Positions 37,525 through 51,000 of a stretch of DNA of 64,000 nt are shown piece by piece. Source of the stretch: Bagarius yarrelli (Eukaryota > Chordata > Actinopteri > Siluriformes > Sisoridae); the NCBI GenBank assembly GCA_005784505.1, contig VCAZ01000112.1, forward strand, positions 491,001-555,000. Direction: 5' to 3'. The position numbers and the translations under genes are program-made. The notes beneath the pieces are model-generated. The model was not told the DNA's origin. It was given only the letters and a program-made list of their open reading frames with translations, and did not search any database. Numbering within the stretch: position 1 is the stretch's first letter; every line of letters starts with the position of its first letter.

Positions 37525-37716
37525 AGTGGGGAAGTGGGTAGCGCAGTGGGTAAGGTGTTGGACTGCTAATTTAAAAATCCGGGTTCAATTCCCAGCACCA
37601 CCAAGCTGCCACTGTTGGGCCTCTGTGTATAGCCCTTAACCCCTAATTGCTCAGTATGGAAGATAAATGTAAGTTGTTTTGTAAAGACGTCTGCCAAATT
37701 CTGCAAATGTGAATGT
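37525..37716 (+). mobile_element. tRNA-derived SINE (type A)
   Basis: GGGTAGCGCAGTGGGTAAGG, CGGGTTCAATTCCCAG (intact B box), tail GTAAAGACGTCTGCCAAATT. It has the best internal promoter of the family here. Confidence 0.88.
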
Positions 37717-38756
37717 AAATTAAAATAATTCCAAATGATAATATGTATGTTTAGCCTGATATCTGAGTGAATTCAGCAGGACGGTGAAAAGAAAAGGCGC
37801 ATTTATACGGAATTGAGATGCGGAGCATCCTTGTACCAATCCGGCTGGGTGTCCCACCTGTCAGTAAATAACACACACACACACAGGTTCCCACAGCATT
37901 CACGTGCACGGACACACCAGGCTTTCCTATCAGCTCCTGTGGCCTCGGCTCAGAACAAGGCTGTCTTTCAGTCCATCATACAGCTGCACATGGCCTAGAC
38001 ACACTGGCTCACTGTTAGAGAAGAACTGATAGATAAAAGAGACTAGAAAAGTGGTAAGGTGGAGTGAAAGAGAGAGAAGTGTGTAGCCTGAAAAATGTAA
38101 AAATGCAACAAGCAGAGGCAAGCCGTGGTGTCTTAACAAAATTTTTCAGCCGTTCTTAACTGTGGCTTCAGGGCTAGAAAAAAAACACACAGCACATGTA
38201 TTACCTCGGTCTGTCTGTAGCAGATATTACAACACTAATTAAAGTTCCTTGTTTTTCTCTCTCTAACCCTTTCCTCTTTACTAGCCTCGTTTAATTGTCT
38301 TTTTCCAATGATGTTTAATTTACACCACTCCCTCTTCCATATTTCACAAGAACCCTCGAGTCACTTGCTGTGTCTCCTCCCCTTTTCACACACACATACA
38401 TACTCAAACACTTGACAGTTCCCTTATCTGTCAGAACCAGTGCCTGTGGTTAAAAAAAAAAAAGAGACCTGAGTGCGTGTGTGTGTATATGTTTATTGAC
38501 CAGTTTTAGCTTGCTTCTCATTTTGGAAGATTCCCGTCTTGACACACTTTATTTCGCTGACAATCTTTCACCACCCTGAACTTGTTGTCTGTCAAGAGGG
38601 AGTTTTTCTTCTTCTTTTTTTTTTCTTGTGGTCGGTAGGTTGGTTTGTTTTCGCTCTACTGTTTACTCAATTAGGTAGAGGTGGCGTGAAGTGAGAGACA
38701 GCTGTAACGGCACAGGTCGGCAAGTCGATGAACAGGACAGAGGAGATCATCTCACG

Positions 38757-38802
38757 CAGAGAGAGAGAGTAAAAGAGTAAAAGAGAGAGAGAGAGACAGA
38801 GG

Positions 38803-38846
<44 letters not shown>
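38757..38846. repeat. (GA)n-rich stretch upstream of rasgrp4 exon 1
   Basis: GAGAGA runs with AAAGAG interruptions, 160-250 bases before the rasgrp4 start; probably promoter or 5'UTR. Confidence 0.85.
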
Positions 38847-38849
<3 letters not shown>

Positions 38850-38942
38850 GCCACAGCCTTCTTGTTGTGGACATAAACAGAGTGTGACCCGGCCAACCGA
38901 TTGACAGCACAGCCTTATGGGAATTTAGGGACTGGTGAACAG

Positions 38943-39008
38943 ATGCCTTCCTCGTCCAGAGAACCGGTGCAGGAGTTGCGACAGGAGAAGATCATCCTTA
39001 CGCCATGA
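38943..39008 (+). promoter_or_regulatory. Upstream open reading frame overlapping the rasgrp4 start
   Basis: A 21-codon frame begins at an ATG with C at -3 and A/G context around it. Its TGA overlaps the main start in the sequence ATGA. It would be in the mRNA if transcription begins before 38943. Such overlaps usually damp or couple translation of the main frame. Confidence 0.5.
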
Positions 39009-39027
39009 TTCGAAAAGAAACCAAAAG
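39005..39027 (+). CDS. rasgrp4: rasgrp4 exon 1 (coding part)
   Basis: Encodes MIRKETK plus two bases of the next codon, then donor GTAACA. Joined to exon 2 it reads MIRKETKRKSHQE, matching human MNRKDSKRKSHQE as I recall it; this fixes the start. Confidence 0.85.
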
Positions 39028-42000
39028 GTAACAGGGGGCCTTCCCTTCATTCTCAGCTCTTTCAGATGCTTTTTACATGTTATGCGTCAGCGCAAAGCAC
39101 CACATCGCCTGCGCGGTGTTTTCGTGAGGTCCGTTAGAGCTGTCATTTGCAGTGCAGGGCAAAATGGCACGATAATTGTGGTTACCAGACACGGTTGTGG
39201 CTTCCCTTTGCATTCTTTAGAATTACAGCCGTTTAGTTCTCAATTCCCTTTTACATAAACACAGTACCTATTTTTCAACAACAACAACCCCGAACACGTT
39301 TAAATATTAAAATTTAGTTTGCAGTTTTCTAAAGAAAACTTATCTTATCTCTGATCTGTCAGAAGGGGATTTCACGGCATAGTTGCTTTCCAACTTAACA
39401 TTTTACCGCCGTCATCTACCACAGATAGAGACTCCCGGCTTTGAGATCCGAGTGATGTCGTTTCGCGAAGATCTCCGAAAAGTGAGGAAGAAGGCATCGT
39501 TCTGTGTCACGCACTGGACTCAGCAGAACGGCTCTGGCAACACCTCCCCACAGTGAGTACCGCAGACCAGCCCTGGATAGAGTTTACTTAGCGTTGCTCA
39601 CGTTGACGTTTCACACTCATGATATGTGTATGTGTAGCTTGTGTGTGTGTGTGTGTGTTTACACAATCTTTATACTTTTATCTGATTCTTCGGAAAGACA
39701 TGTAGGGTGCTATCAGCTTCGGCTACCTGAAGCACTAACTAGAAAGAACATGTTGTCACATGTAGTGTAGTGAAATATAAACAAATTTTAATGGCTAAAA
39801 ATTGCCCAAATTTGCACACTTGTTTGGACAGGTTGTTGTTATATAATATTTTTTATATTAAGACTTTAATTAGTGATAAAGTCCCGAGAATAATTAAAGA
39901 ATTTATTATTTAACTGCCTGTTTATAAAGATTTGAAATTCAACGTAAAGTTGAAATGTTAAAATAAAAGTAACATGATTACATTTTTATTATATAACACA
40001 AAAAAAATATACAGGTACAAAAGTCAGGAATGCTTTTTTATAACTAAAAATGTTCCTAACATCTTAGTTTTAACTTTAAAAAGTGGAATAGCGGAAGTTA
40101 ATGCAATGTTTTGTAACTGTCACTATGACAACTGGTCAAAATAAAGGTTAATCAGACTAATAATATGATGATGTAGAGTAAGAAAGGTATGTCAGGACTT
40201 GCTGGTGGATTCTGTGAGGTTACAGGTTGAACTGGTGGATGTGAAATCTCCATGTTAAAAGTTTATATATTAGTGCTGGTTATTGGTTTTATTTGAGTAA
40301 ATATTTAGTACACACACAATAAGCACTTGTGAACCCACGACTGGTCGCCCTGAAATGATTATATGACTTGCAAAAATTTCCATGACTTGCTAGAAACTCC
40401 TGTCGTCAACAGAGCAGAGTAAGACTAAGACCGTGGATTGTGACACTGGCGATTGGCACATTTCCCCTTTGCGGATCTTCATTACGCAGCTGTATGAGCC
40501 GGGATATAGTTTGTGTTGTTGTGTTTTATAGTGAATGTGATACAAATATCTCATCAGATCACATTTTTCAGACCATTTTAACCCAGATTTGTTTCATGAA
40601 CGGTATTTAACCCTTTATGTTTTAGTCCATTTTCGTAGGTCTGGTAGACCCACTGTATTACTGGATTTTTATTCAATACAGTTATAACAATTAATGGAAA
40701 TAAACGCTTAAAAGATGTTTACTTTAGCTCACTTACAACACAAACACCCTTACAAAGCGACGTATATTTATTCCATTTATACAATTGAGCATTAAGGGGC
40801 CTTGCTCAGGGGACCAGCAGTGGTAACTTGGTGGTGCTGAGAATCAAATCAGCAATCTTCCAGTTAGTAGTTCAACACCTTAACCGATACGCTACCACAT
40901 CCCCCTACAAGTTTACAAGCGATATAGCCGTTTACCCTGTTCGATCACATTTAAATATATAAGTGTTATAGAGAAAATATTCTGCAGGGTGATTCTAACG
41001 TCTGGACTCATAGGCAAAAATACATATTTTCAAGAAATGAAATTTATTAACAACATTTTATATAACTGGAATATTAAATACTGTCTTCAATATGATTTCT
41101 ATCATTTGCAATGCAAAGATTGATGCATTTTGCAAAATGAATGTGAACTCAATGTAATAAATCCACATTGCCGTCAATTTTAGCACCTTCACTCTTTATG
41201 CGTTCAATTGAGTGTGTTACATCTGTGTGATTTTCATTGAGCACACCTTCCCCTTTAGCACATACCCTCAGAAACTCCATTCGATTCTTTCTCCTTCCCA
41301 CAAAGCCTTATTTCATCTGTGAGAAAAAAATCATTATAGTTAATACGAATTCCTATGTATCCAGATTTTAGGGACAGCCTGTATTTTAAGTTTCACATAA
41401 AAACCTATCCAAAAAAATTAGGCTAATAATTTATTTTTTTAATTAATTTCTCTTTAAACAAACTTTAAAACTGGGTACCGCAGACTCAAACACCACACAA
41501 CGGTTAAGTGTGTGCAATGGAGCCATTGACTTTTTATTTTACCAAACAAATTGATGTTACCTTAAGTGGTTATGTTTTTTTTTTTAGTTTTAGCGTATTT
41601 AATTTAATTGTTTAGTCAGACAGATTAGGGGGCGGGAGGTGGTACACTAGTGGTTAAGATGTTGGACTGCTAACCGGTACAACCAAGTTGCCAATTTGGA
41701 GATATTTGCGCCCAAAAAGAAATTTATAACTGTTTTAAACAAGAAGCTCCTGACATAAAATAAAAACAAACACATATATAAATAAATTATAATTACCATT
41801 ACAATTTTTATTATCATTAACATGAATGTGTGTGTGGTGTGTGAGTAATACTTTACTTTAAGTAAGTCTAGCCATTAATCAATTACCGTGTGTGTGCGTG
41901 TGTGTAGTCTTACTTCAGATGAGTCAATTGGGCCTCACATTAAATAAGTATAGCATCAATTAATCAATTACTGGGACTGTGTGTGTGTGTGTGTGTGTGT

Positions 42001-45000
42001 ATACGTATGGGGATGTTGCCAAAGCTGCAGCCAGGAACTGGGAGTAAAATACCGGCTTCTGTGTGAGGAAAGAGCAGAGGGAAACGTTTGTAGGGGGGAT
42101 TTCCAAAGAAAAAAGGAGAAGTTGTTTTCTGAATGATCTGAATAGAGCGAGGGTGCTGAGGCGGAGGAAGAGAAAGTGAGTGAGAATGAGTAGGTACTGT
42201 GTAAAGGATAAAACACATGCATGCATGCACAGAATGCTGTGAAATCAAATATGGCTGCCTACTGAATGCATCTATCCTTAAAAAATACTATCATGCAGTC
42301 AACATATCCTAAACCTGTTTGCAGTGGGTTTTGTTAGTATCTTTTACCTGTAACATCTGGGTGCACTGTTGGTTTATGCAAATAAGGGACGGAAATATGA
42401 AACGAAGAATTTTGCATGGTATTTAACTTCTCCACTATAGGAGTGAAAGAAAATAAAGAGGAACGAATAGCTGAATGAGGTGTGTGCCTGTTTTGAGTCA
42501 ACACTGGTAATCAGGCTTATGAAATAAGGTTAAATGATTTTGGCAAAAAAATTTACATTGTAATATTTGTTTTTTCAGCGATTTTATATTGCGATATGAA
42601 TAAATGACACCACATGACTTAAATAGGTTTATTCGGGAAGAATTTGTTATTTTAAAATGATTAAGATGATTTTATAAGCGAGTGCATCTGCATAAAATAT
42701 AACACTAATTATAATTATCGATAAAGACAATAAAACAAATATGTAAATGAAATAATCAGTGTTTTATGTTTTTTTCTGGAGATTAAGATACATAAATATA
42801 AGAATCAAGTGTAAAATCACGCTGTATCGACTTCAAGGTATAAATTAAGTACAATTAATCTTTATTAAAGCAACAAAAGGGGTCGTATCTTGTATCTGAA
42901 TGCTTTAAACGTACCTGATATGTTTACATTTAAAAACCTTAAAACCATGTGCAGATAATAAACTTTCACTCTATTATTAAACTTTACAATTAATCCAGAA
43001 ATCACGTGTGTTCTGAACTGTAGTGCAGTCATATATAATCCTCCACTGGACACCACACCTCTTGCGATGCTGCATATGCACGCATTGCGACGCTGAGGCT
43101 GGAGCGATATATCGTGCAGAGCCCACTATGGAAAGTTAACTTGTCTGATTGGCTGTTAACAGTTGACTAATTAAATACACAGCCCTAAAACTGTGTATTT
43201 GTGTATGTGCATCTTTATGTGAAGGTTTTTTAGGATGTGAACGTCTAAGAGAAGAATTGAAAATGAGAAAGCGCTTCTGGATAATAGAGAGAGAAAGAGA
43301 GGGAAAAGAGAGAGAGAGAGAGTGAGGGGTTGGTCATTCTAAGAAATCGTCGCCACTTCTCTACATACGCTGCTCACTTCCTGTATGTGCTGTCAGTTTA
43401 GCCATGAAGCCTGACCACACTGACATGCTATTGTTTTTAGAGAAGCCTATATCTCCTCTATCTGTTACCTGTTACATAAACAATAAAGGTCTCAGTGTTT
43501 GACTTCTGAGGGGTTTTAACAGTATTTCTGGTACGGGACTTACATGTATTTACTATTAAAATGTTTAAATTGTCATTTAATAATTTAATATGGTTAAAAG
43601 TCTGATTACAGATTGTCATGTTCTTTTAAAGGATTTTTTTGCATGCGACATTGAAAGCTTTGCAAAGTGATATTCGCACACTGTGACTACTAATGCCCTT
43701 TAGTGTGTGTGTGCATGTGTGTGTGTGTGTGTGTGTGTGTGTTGTGTGCCTGTGTCGTGACTCCAAGCAGGTGATAGGACATGAGCAATGACAACAAACA
43801 GTCTACTGCTATTACCAAAACAGTAATGTGGATATGATCAGGATAAACAACGGAGCCGACTCACACCATAAACAACACCACACATGCCATGCTGGTACAC
43901 ACACACGTACACACACAGTATAGTACACGCTTATACATAGTTTCTGAACCCTTTACCTTTCTGTTTCATCTGAGCTACAGTTTCAACCATGTTTCCGAAG
44001 TTTAACTGCTAATATCTTTTCTGTATTTAAAATTTGTTTGCAACAGAACGCCAGCATACAATCGGTCAATAATTCGTTTGATATTAGGGGAAACCATTTA
44101 TAAAAATAATTACCTGAGTAAAGGTATCAATGTTTACAGTAACTTGAGTGAGAGTAATAAAGTATTGGATGATAGGACTGCTCAAGGAGTGAGTTACTAC
44201 TTACATTGGATCTGATTAAATGAAGGGAAAATCCTGAATCTAGAAAAAATACTAATAACGCTAAACAAAAATATGCAAAAAAAAAAGACGAAAAAGAAGT
44301 TAATGTATGATATTTTGTAGTAACTTACAGTAAGATTAAAAGGGCCATAGTTTCCCCTCAAAAAATCGTTATCATAAAACTTATCGCAACTCGTTTTCTT
44401 AGGTTGGAGCTGGAATTCCTGTACACTGATATGTTTTAGTCACTTAGAAGGCATCGCATTATGTAACTGTTTGTTTTACTTCTTGGAGTGGAAAAATTTA
44501 TTGAATGTGAGGCCGTACGTGGCTAGTTTTCACTGATATACTCGCATTTTTTTTAAATTAAGCGCACTTAAAAATAAAAAAATAAACCACATTTTTCATA
44601 ATTAAGATTTTAATAGTAATGAAGGTGTAAAATTACATTTTTGCGATTTAAAATTAACTTCAACCTACTTCCTACTTTCCAAACATCTACTCAAATAAAA
44701 TGTCATGAATAAACTATAAGTGTTACTACCCTTCTTTTGTTTATATAGTGCTATCTAACAATGGATATTGTTACAAAGCAGCTTTACAGAAACACATGTT
44801 TTTGGGAATTTTAAATTTGGATTTCTTGGAATTATTGGATTTTAATCAATACAGCCATAACAATTAATAGAAAAACACTTGTTTAGCTCACTTAAGTAAG
44901 TAAGTAATAATAAGTAATAAAGACATCATTTCTAGTTGTCATTTAGCCACATTTAAAAATAGTGGTATAAAAATAAATTGTATTTTATTTTCTACATGAA

Positions 45001-48000
45001 AAAAATAAACGGAACTCAACACCATTAGGATGAACTGGAACACTGACTGCACCCCAGACCTCTTTACTCAAGATTAGTGTTTGGTTTTACTAATACTATG
45101 GCTGAATGGGACAATTTTCTTCTTAGCCTGTCCAGCAGCATCACAGAAATATTTGTACAACTCTGAACGGTGTTAACCTTTTCGCCATTGAGTCTGGCAG
45201 TGATGTCTCTGACGTAAGACGACGTCTCTGAAAATGATATCCAAATAACAGCTGTGGGAGTGGATGGTTTAAACCATACCTGCAAAATAGCCTTTTTGCG
45301 GCAGTATTAGCAGCCAGATAAGCATTCAGCTGGAGAGTGAAGCCATCTAACAGTAGAAAAAGCAGTGGGTCTTGAGGTATATCCGTCGGAAGAATTGAAC
45401 ATACAAATTTTTAGAGCTAAGACACCAAAATATATGAATGTAAAATCCAACTGTGGAATTGTTATATGGGTCAGATCTAACCTTCATCTTATGTATTACA
45501 CTGAGAGTGATATAGGCATTATTAATCAATTTATAATGGTTTATTTGCATCCGTACCACATCCCATTCAGGTTGGACAAAACCTTCCTTTTTCTAGGAGG
45601 GAATAGCTGGATTGGAATATTGTAGTACAAGGATTGAATTATAAATCTTAGAAACCAAATCATTAGATGGAGCATTTGTGTCAAGTCACTCCCAAAAAGG
45701 TGTGAAAGCACATCAGAAGCCCAGGGAACACCGATGGTCATAAATATAAAAAAATTCTGGTGAAAAAAAGGCCAAGTTTAAAGTCCTGAAATGATTTCAG
45801 ACCATTAACACCTTAAATGTCATTCAAAGCATCAGACCAGGCTTTAAAAACAAGTTTTTCTAAAAACAAATTCTATTTCTATTCTATTTCTTCAGAATAA
45901 AGTTTGACCCATACACACATGCAACCTCTATGAGAACAGGATGCAGGTCAGAATGTGAAGCCACAATAATCAGTTAGTTGAGGTTCCACGAAAGGTCTGC
46001 AGTTGCGCTGCAGTTGCACAGGTCAGCACAGTTTTCTTTGGTTAATCTCATACCAAAAGTATGCTAACGCTTTAACCTCATGCTTTGCTTGCTATTTAGA
46101 AATAGATATCTTTAGATCAAGCAGTGTGAGATCTGATGTGAAGATGTTTGAAAAATAACCACTTCTTCTTCTCTAAATTAATGATACTAATTGTATGTTG
46201 TTATTTAATTGAGTTTGTGACTGTAAAGTATATTTAGCAGATTTTGTTTTTATAAAATTTTTTCGGTACTTAATAATGTTAAACCTTATAGAATGCGTTT
46301 TAAGTGATTATAAACGACATTTTATTGAGTTTAATACTTCCTTTTTAACCTCTGGCTGAAATACCTAACATGGAAAAAGTGTGTGTTTTCTGCCCAAACT
46401 CTTGGCTTCTTTCAAAAAAGTTTGTGGATACATAATATAGCCAAAAGTATTTGGACACCTTACCGGCACACCCGCATAGGTATGTCAATTAAAATGTTTT
46501 AAAGATAAACGTTGTATCAATGTAGCATGATAGCATCCCAAGCAACAAAAAAATTTAAAATACCCTTACAAATTAGTTATTTTATAACCCAATTTATTGG
46601 GCAAAAATTACTACTGAAAAGGTAGGTAAAATAGGTAGATGCGATATCAACCCACCACTGAGTTTTCTATTGGGTCATTTTAACCCAACAGTATTAAATG
46701 TGTACCGTAGCAATACTCCTATAATGGAACTAGGATACTCAATCATTGTTCCAGCATGACAATGCGCCTGTGCACAAATCCCTTGAGCTGCATAAAAATA
46801 GTGTGTTAAGATTGGTGTGAAAGAAAAAGCTGGGATGAACTGGTACCTTCATTAGTGTCCGAACTCACTAATAGTCACTAATAGTAAATCCACTTTTCGA
46901 AACCCAGTGTTAAAGTTAACATATGGGTAAAAATAGGATCAAATTTCGAATAGGATGATCAAAAAAGACATCCAGATGTCATATACAGCTGTTCCAATAT
47001 CTTTGGCTATATAGTGTAGAAGTGCATGGCATAATGAGTATCACTGTAATTTGTTTCCTTTTAATTAAATACATGAATCTGCTTGTTCTCTCCATCAGCA
47101 GAAAGTCACATCAGGAAAGAGGAAGCATGAAGAAAACTAGGAGGCCTGTGCAAAGGAGGATGACCTGTCCGAGTCCTCAGGAGTTTAGCCGGGTTCTGCA
47201 TAGCCCCACAGTATCTACAAGTGCCAGTGCTGCTAGTCTGGATGAGCTCATTCAGCGCTGCCTGCACTGCTTCGGTCAGTGGGTCTACCTGTCTGTCTAG
47301 ACATTTAATCTTAATGTAACCTCCCTGTTTGACTGTAAATGACATCAACTCTGCAAAACTGTCTGTCTATTAAAATGACAATGACTCTCACTGCCTAACT
47401 GTCTGTCTATCATAATGGCATTCACTCTCACTGTCCATCGTAATGACATTCACTCTCAAAGTCTAACTGTCTGTCTATCATAATGGCATTCACTCTCACT
47501 GTTTATTATAATGAAATTCACTCTCACTGTCTAACGGTCAGTCTATCATAATGACATTCACTCTCACTGTCTATCATAATGACATTTACTCTCACTGGCT
47601 GTCTGTCTATCATAATGACATTTACTCTCACTGTCTAACTGTCTGTCTATCATAATAACATTTACTTTCACTGTCTTACTGTCTGTCTCACTGTAAATGA
47701 CATCCACTCTGCAAAACTGTCTGTCTATCAAAATGACATTCACGCTCACTGTCTAACTGTCTGTCTATCATAATGACATTCACTCTCACTGTCTGTCTGT
47801 CTATCATAATGATATTTATTCTTACTGTATATTGTAATGACATTCACTCTTACTGTCTAACTGTCTGTCTGTCATAATGACATTCACTCTCACTGTCTAT
47901 CATAATGACTTTACTCTCACTGTCTAACTGATTGTCTATCATAATGACATTCACTCTCAAAGTCTTACTGTCTGTCTATTATGGTGACATTCACTCTTGT

Positions 48001-51000
48001 GGTCTAACTGTCTGTCTATCAAAATGACATTTACTTTCACTGTCTGTCTATCATAATGACATTCAGTTCCATTGTCTAACTGTCTGTCTATCAAAATGAC
48101 ATTCGCTTTCACAATCTAACTGTCTGTCTATCATCATGACATTCACTCTCACTTTCTTGTCTAACCATCTGTTATTTACTCTTACTGATGAACTACCTGT
48201 CTATCATAATGCCATTCACTCTAACTGTCTATCTGTTTACTATAACAACATTCACTCATACTGTCTAACTGTCTGTGTCTAATACTGACATTTAGTTAAC
48301 TGTTTAACTGTCCAGCTATCATAATGACATGTCATTCTGTCTGCTAGACTTACCTTTGTCCCTCTTCTAGAGAATGAGACAGAAAACACCACTTGGCATT
48401 TTATTAATCTTAGTCCTAAGCACTATTTTATTAGGCGTACAGTATATTTACAACAGGTTTTCTAAAGGTTCCAAAGTGCTATCACTGGATACTCACTGGA
48501 TTTTTTGCTGTCAGTGCTGTTGTTATGGGAAACTATTCGTTTTCTAAGAAATCCAATATGATAAAATCTTTTATTATCACTGAATCAGTGTAGAGTTCTT
48601 TATTTAACATCACCACAAAATAAATGCTGTCGCCTGTACAGACAGCTTCAGTCTGTTGTTTGACTTCCTGTAGACTTTTCCAGATGATGGAATATAATTA
48701 AAAAAAACAAATAAGGACATATATTTTACATTTACATTATACAGAGCGACTTAAATTTATCTCTTTTAAACAACTAAGCAATTAGGGGTTAAGGGCCTTG
48801 CTCAAGGCCCCAACAGTTGGTGGTGCTGGGAATCAAACCCTGATCTTCCAATTAGCAGTCCAACACTGCCCTAGCACTTCTCCATTTTTTGTGTGTTTTC
48901 ATGGACGTAAGAAAATTTTGTATCAAGGGGATGCTAAACGGAGGGGGTTTGATGTTGCTGGTTGGTTGGCAGGGGTGTTGCATCACCCTCAGCACCCCTA
49001 TTTCCACCGGCTATGCATAAATTTTGTTGTCATTGTTTTTCTTTGCATTTAATCTCCAACAAAATGTAGAAAAAAACTCAATGTCTTTGACCGTAAAAGA
49101 TAACTAAGTTCCCTTGAAAACACACACAGACAAACACATTAACACACACACACACATCGGCTATTACAATAATAACCTTCTTTGCGTGTTGCAGACTCTG
49201 AAGGGAAGTTAATCCGTGGTGTGCAGCTGGTCAATATGACTCTGATGATGCACAACTGGGTTGTGCCATCACACGCCTTCGCACATAAACTGCTCTCTCT
49301 ATATCCTTTATTGACTTGACTTTGTTTATGTACATTTAAAATAATATTTTACTGTCTCGAGGGCTACCTTCACCTACTTTTAATACTAATAGGACCTGGG
49401 TGTATACAGTATTTAGCTACACAGAGCATCACATGGCATCTAATCTCCAAAACAATGTAACGAGAGCTGCCTTGTTTGGAGTTATATATGGTTCCTTGGC
49501 AGGGATGTAGCAATAAGGGTGTGTGTCCTTGCTGTTCCAAGACGATTCCTTGACTAGACATTACCTACAAGGACTGTCCTTTGGAAAAGATAGCTCAGAG
49601 GAGGCCTCAGATCTGCCAGTTCATCAGGTCAGTATATTCCCACTCTAAATGAATTCGGATAAACAGTTTAATGTGTTGATATTTCTATTCTTCTTCTTCT
49701 TCTCGCTCACAGACACTGGATAGTTCATTATCCTCTGATGTTTGAGACAGATCCTCTGTTAGAGGAGGTCATGGGCGATATGTGTGCTCTGGTTAAGGCT
49801 GAAAAAGGCTCTCACTGCCAGCTAATCGATACTCCATACTCGTAAGTAAAACCTTACACTTTTTTTATAGCTTGTAATGAGGCCACATTACTGATATTCA
49901 GCATGTTGACAGCAACAGTTCCATCTTCCAAGCAGATTATCGCAGATTTTGACTTAGATTAAGCTAACTTTCCTCAAATTGGTAGAATACTAGTGGTAGA
50001 CAATGGGAAAATACCGACACTGAGTACAGTTCACAACAACATTTTCCTTTAGATGTGTTGAGTAATGACTAAGAAAATGCCTGATTCTGAAATTTCATCA
50101 CTCTTATCTGTATGTAAAAGGAGTGGACTGTTGATTTCAGACAGTCATAGAGATGATCGATTTTTACTTCAGGACATGTTATAATAGCAAAATAATTCAC
50201 TTCAAAGTGCATATTGTGTTACTTTATCACTGATTAGTGTTTTTTTTAACAATAGCACAGCCCATTTTTATTTTCTTGCTTGATATTCAGTCTCGAATTT
50301 ATGTTAGACTAATTTTTAACATATAAATAAATCTTCTCTTTCCTTCCCTTCGCTTCACATTACTTTTCATCTCTTCTCTTCTCTTCTCTTTTAACTTCTC
50401 TCATCATCATTTTCTTCTCGTCTCTCTTCTCTTCTTATTTCTTCTCTTCTCTTTTCGCCTCTTCTTTTCTCTTTTCTTCACTTCTTATCTCTTCTTATCT
50501 CGTCTCTCCTCGTCTCTTTTTTTCGCTTTTCTATTCTTCTCTTCTTGTCTTATCTCATCGCTTATCTTATAATCTTGTTTCTTACTTATTTCATTTCTTA
50601 TTTTCTCTTATCATCTTATCTCGTTCTTTGCCTCTTTTCTTTTTTCTCTTCTTATTTCATCTCTTCTCGTCTTGTCTCTTCTTTTCTCTTTTCTTTACTT
50701 AATTTCTCATCTCGTATCTTCTTATCTTTTTTTCTTTTCTTTTCTTTTCTCTTCTTATCTCTTTTCTTCTCATCTCACCTCTTCTTTTCTCTTCTCATCT
50801 CTTCTCATCTTATTTTTTTCCTTTTCTCTTCTCTTCTCTTCTCTTCTCTTCTCTTCTATATTTTTGCAAGCAGTAATCCAACTACAGATATCTGCCTGGC
50901 TCCCTCACCCTCAGTGAAGAAGAGGAAAGTGTCCTTGCTGTTTGACCACATGGAAGCCGACGAGATAGCTGAGCACCTGAGTTTCCTGGAGTTTAAAAAC

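Noticed and set aside
38935..39258. 107-codon frame across rasgrp4 exon 1
   Set aside because: In a different frame from the conserved MIRKETK start and runs into the intron.
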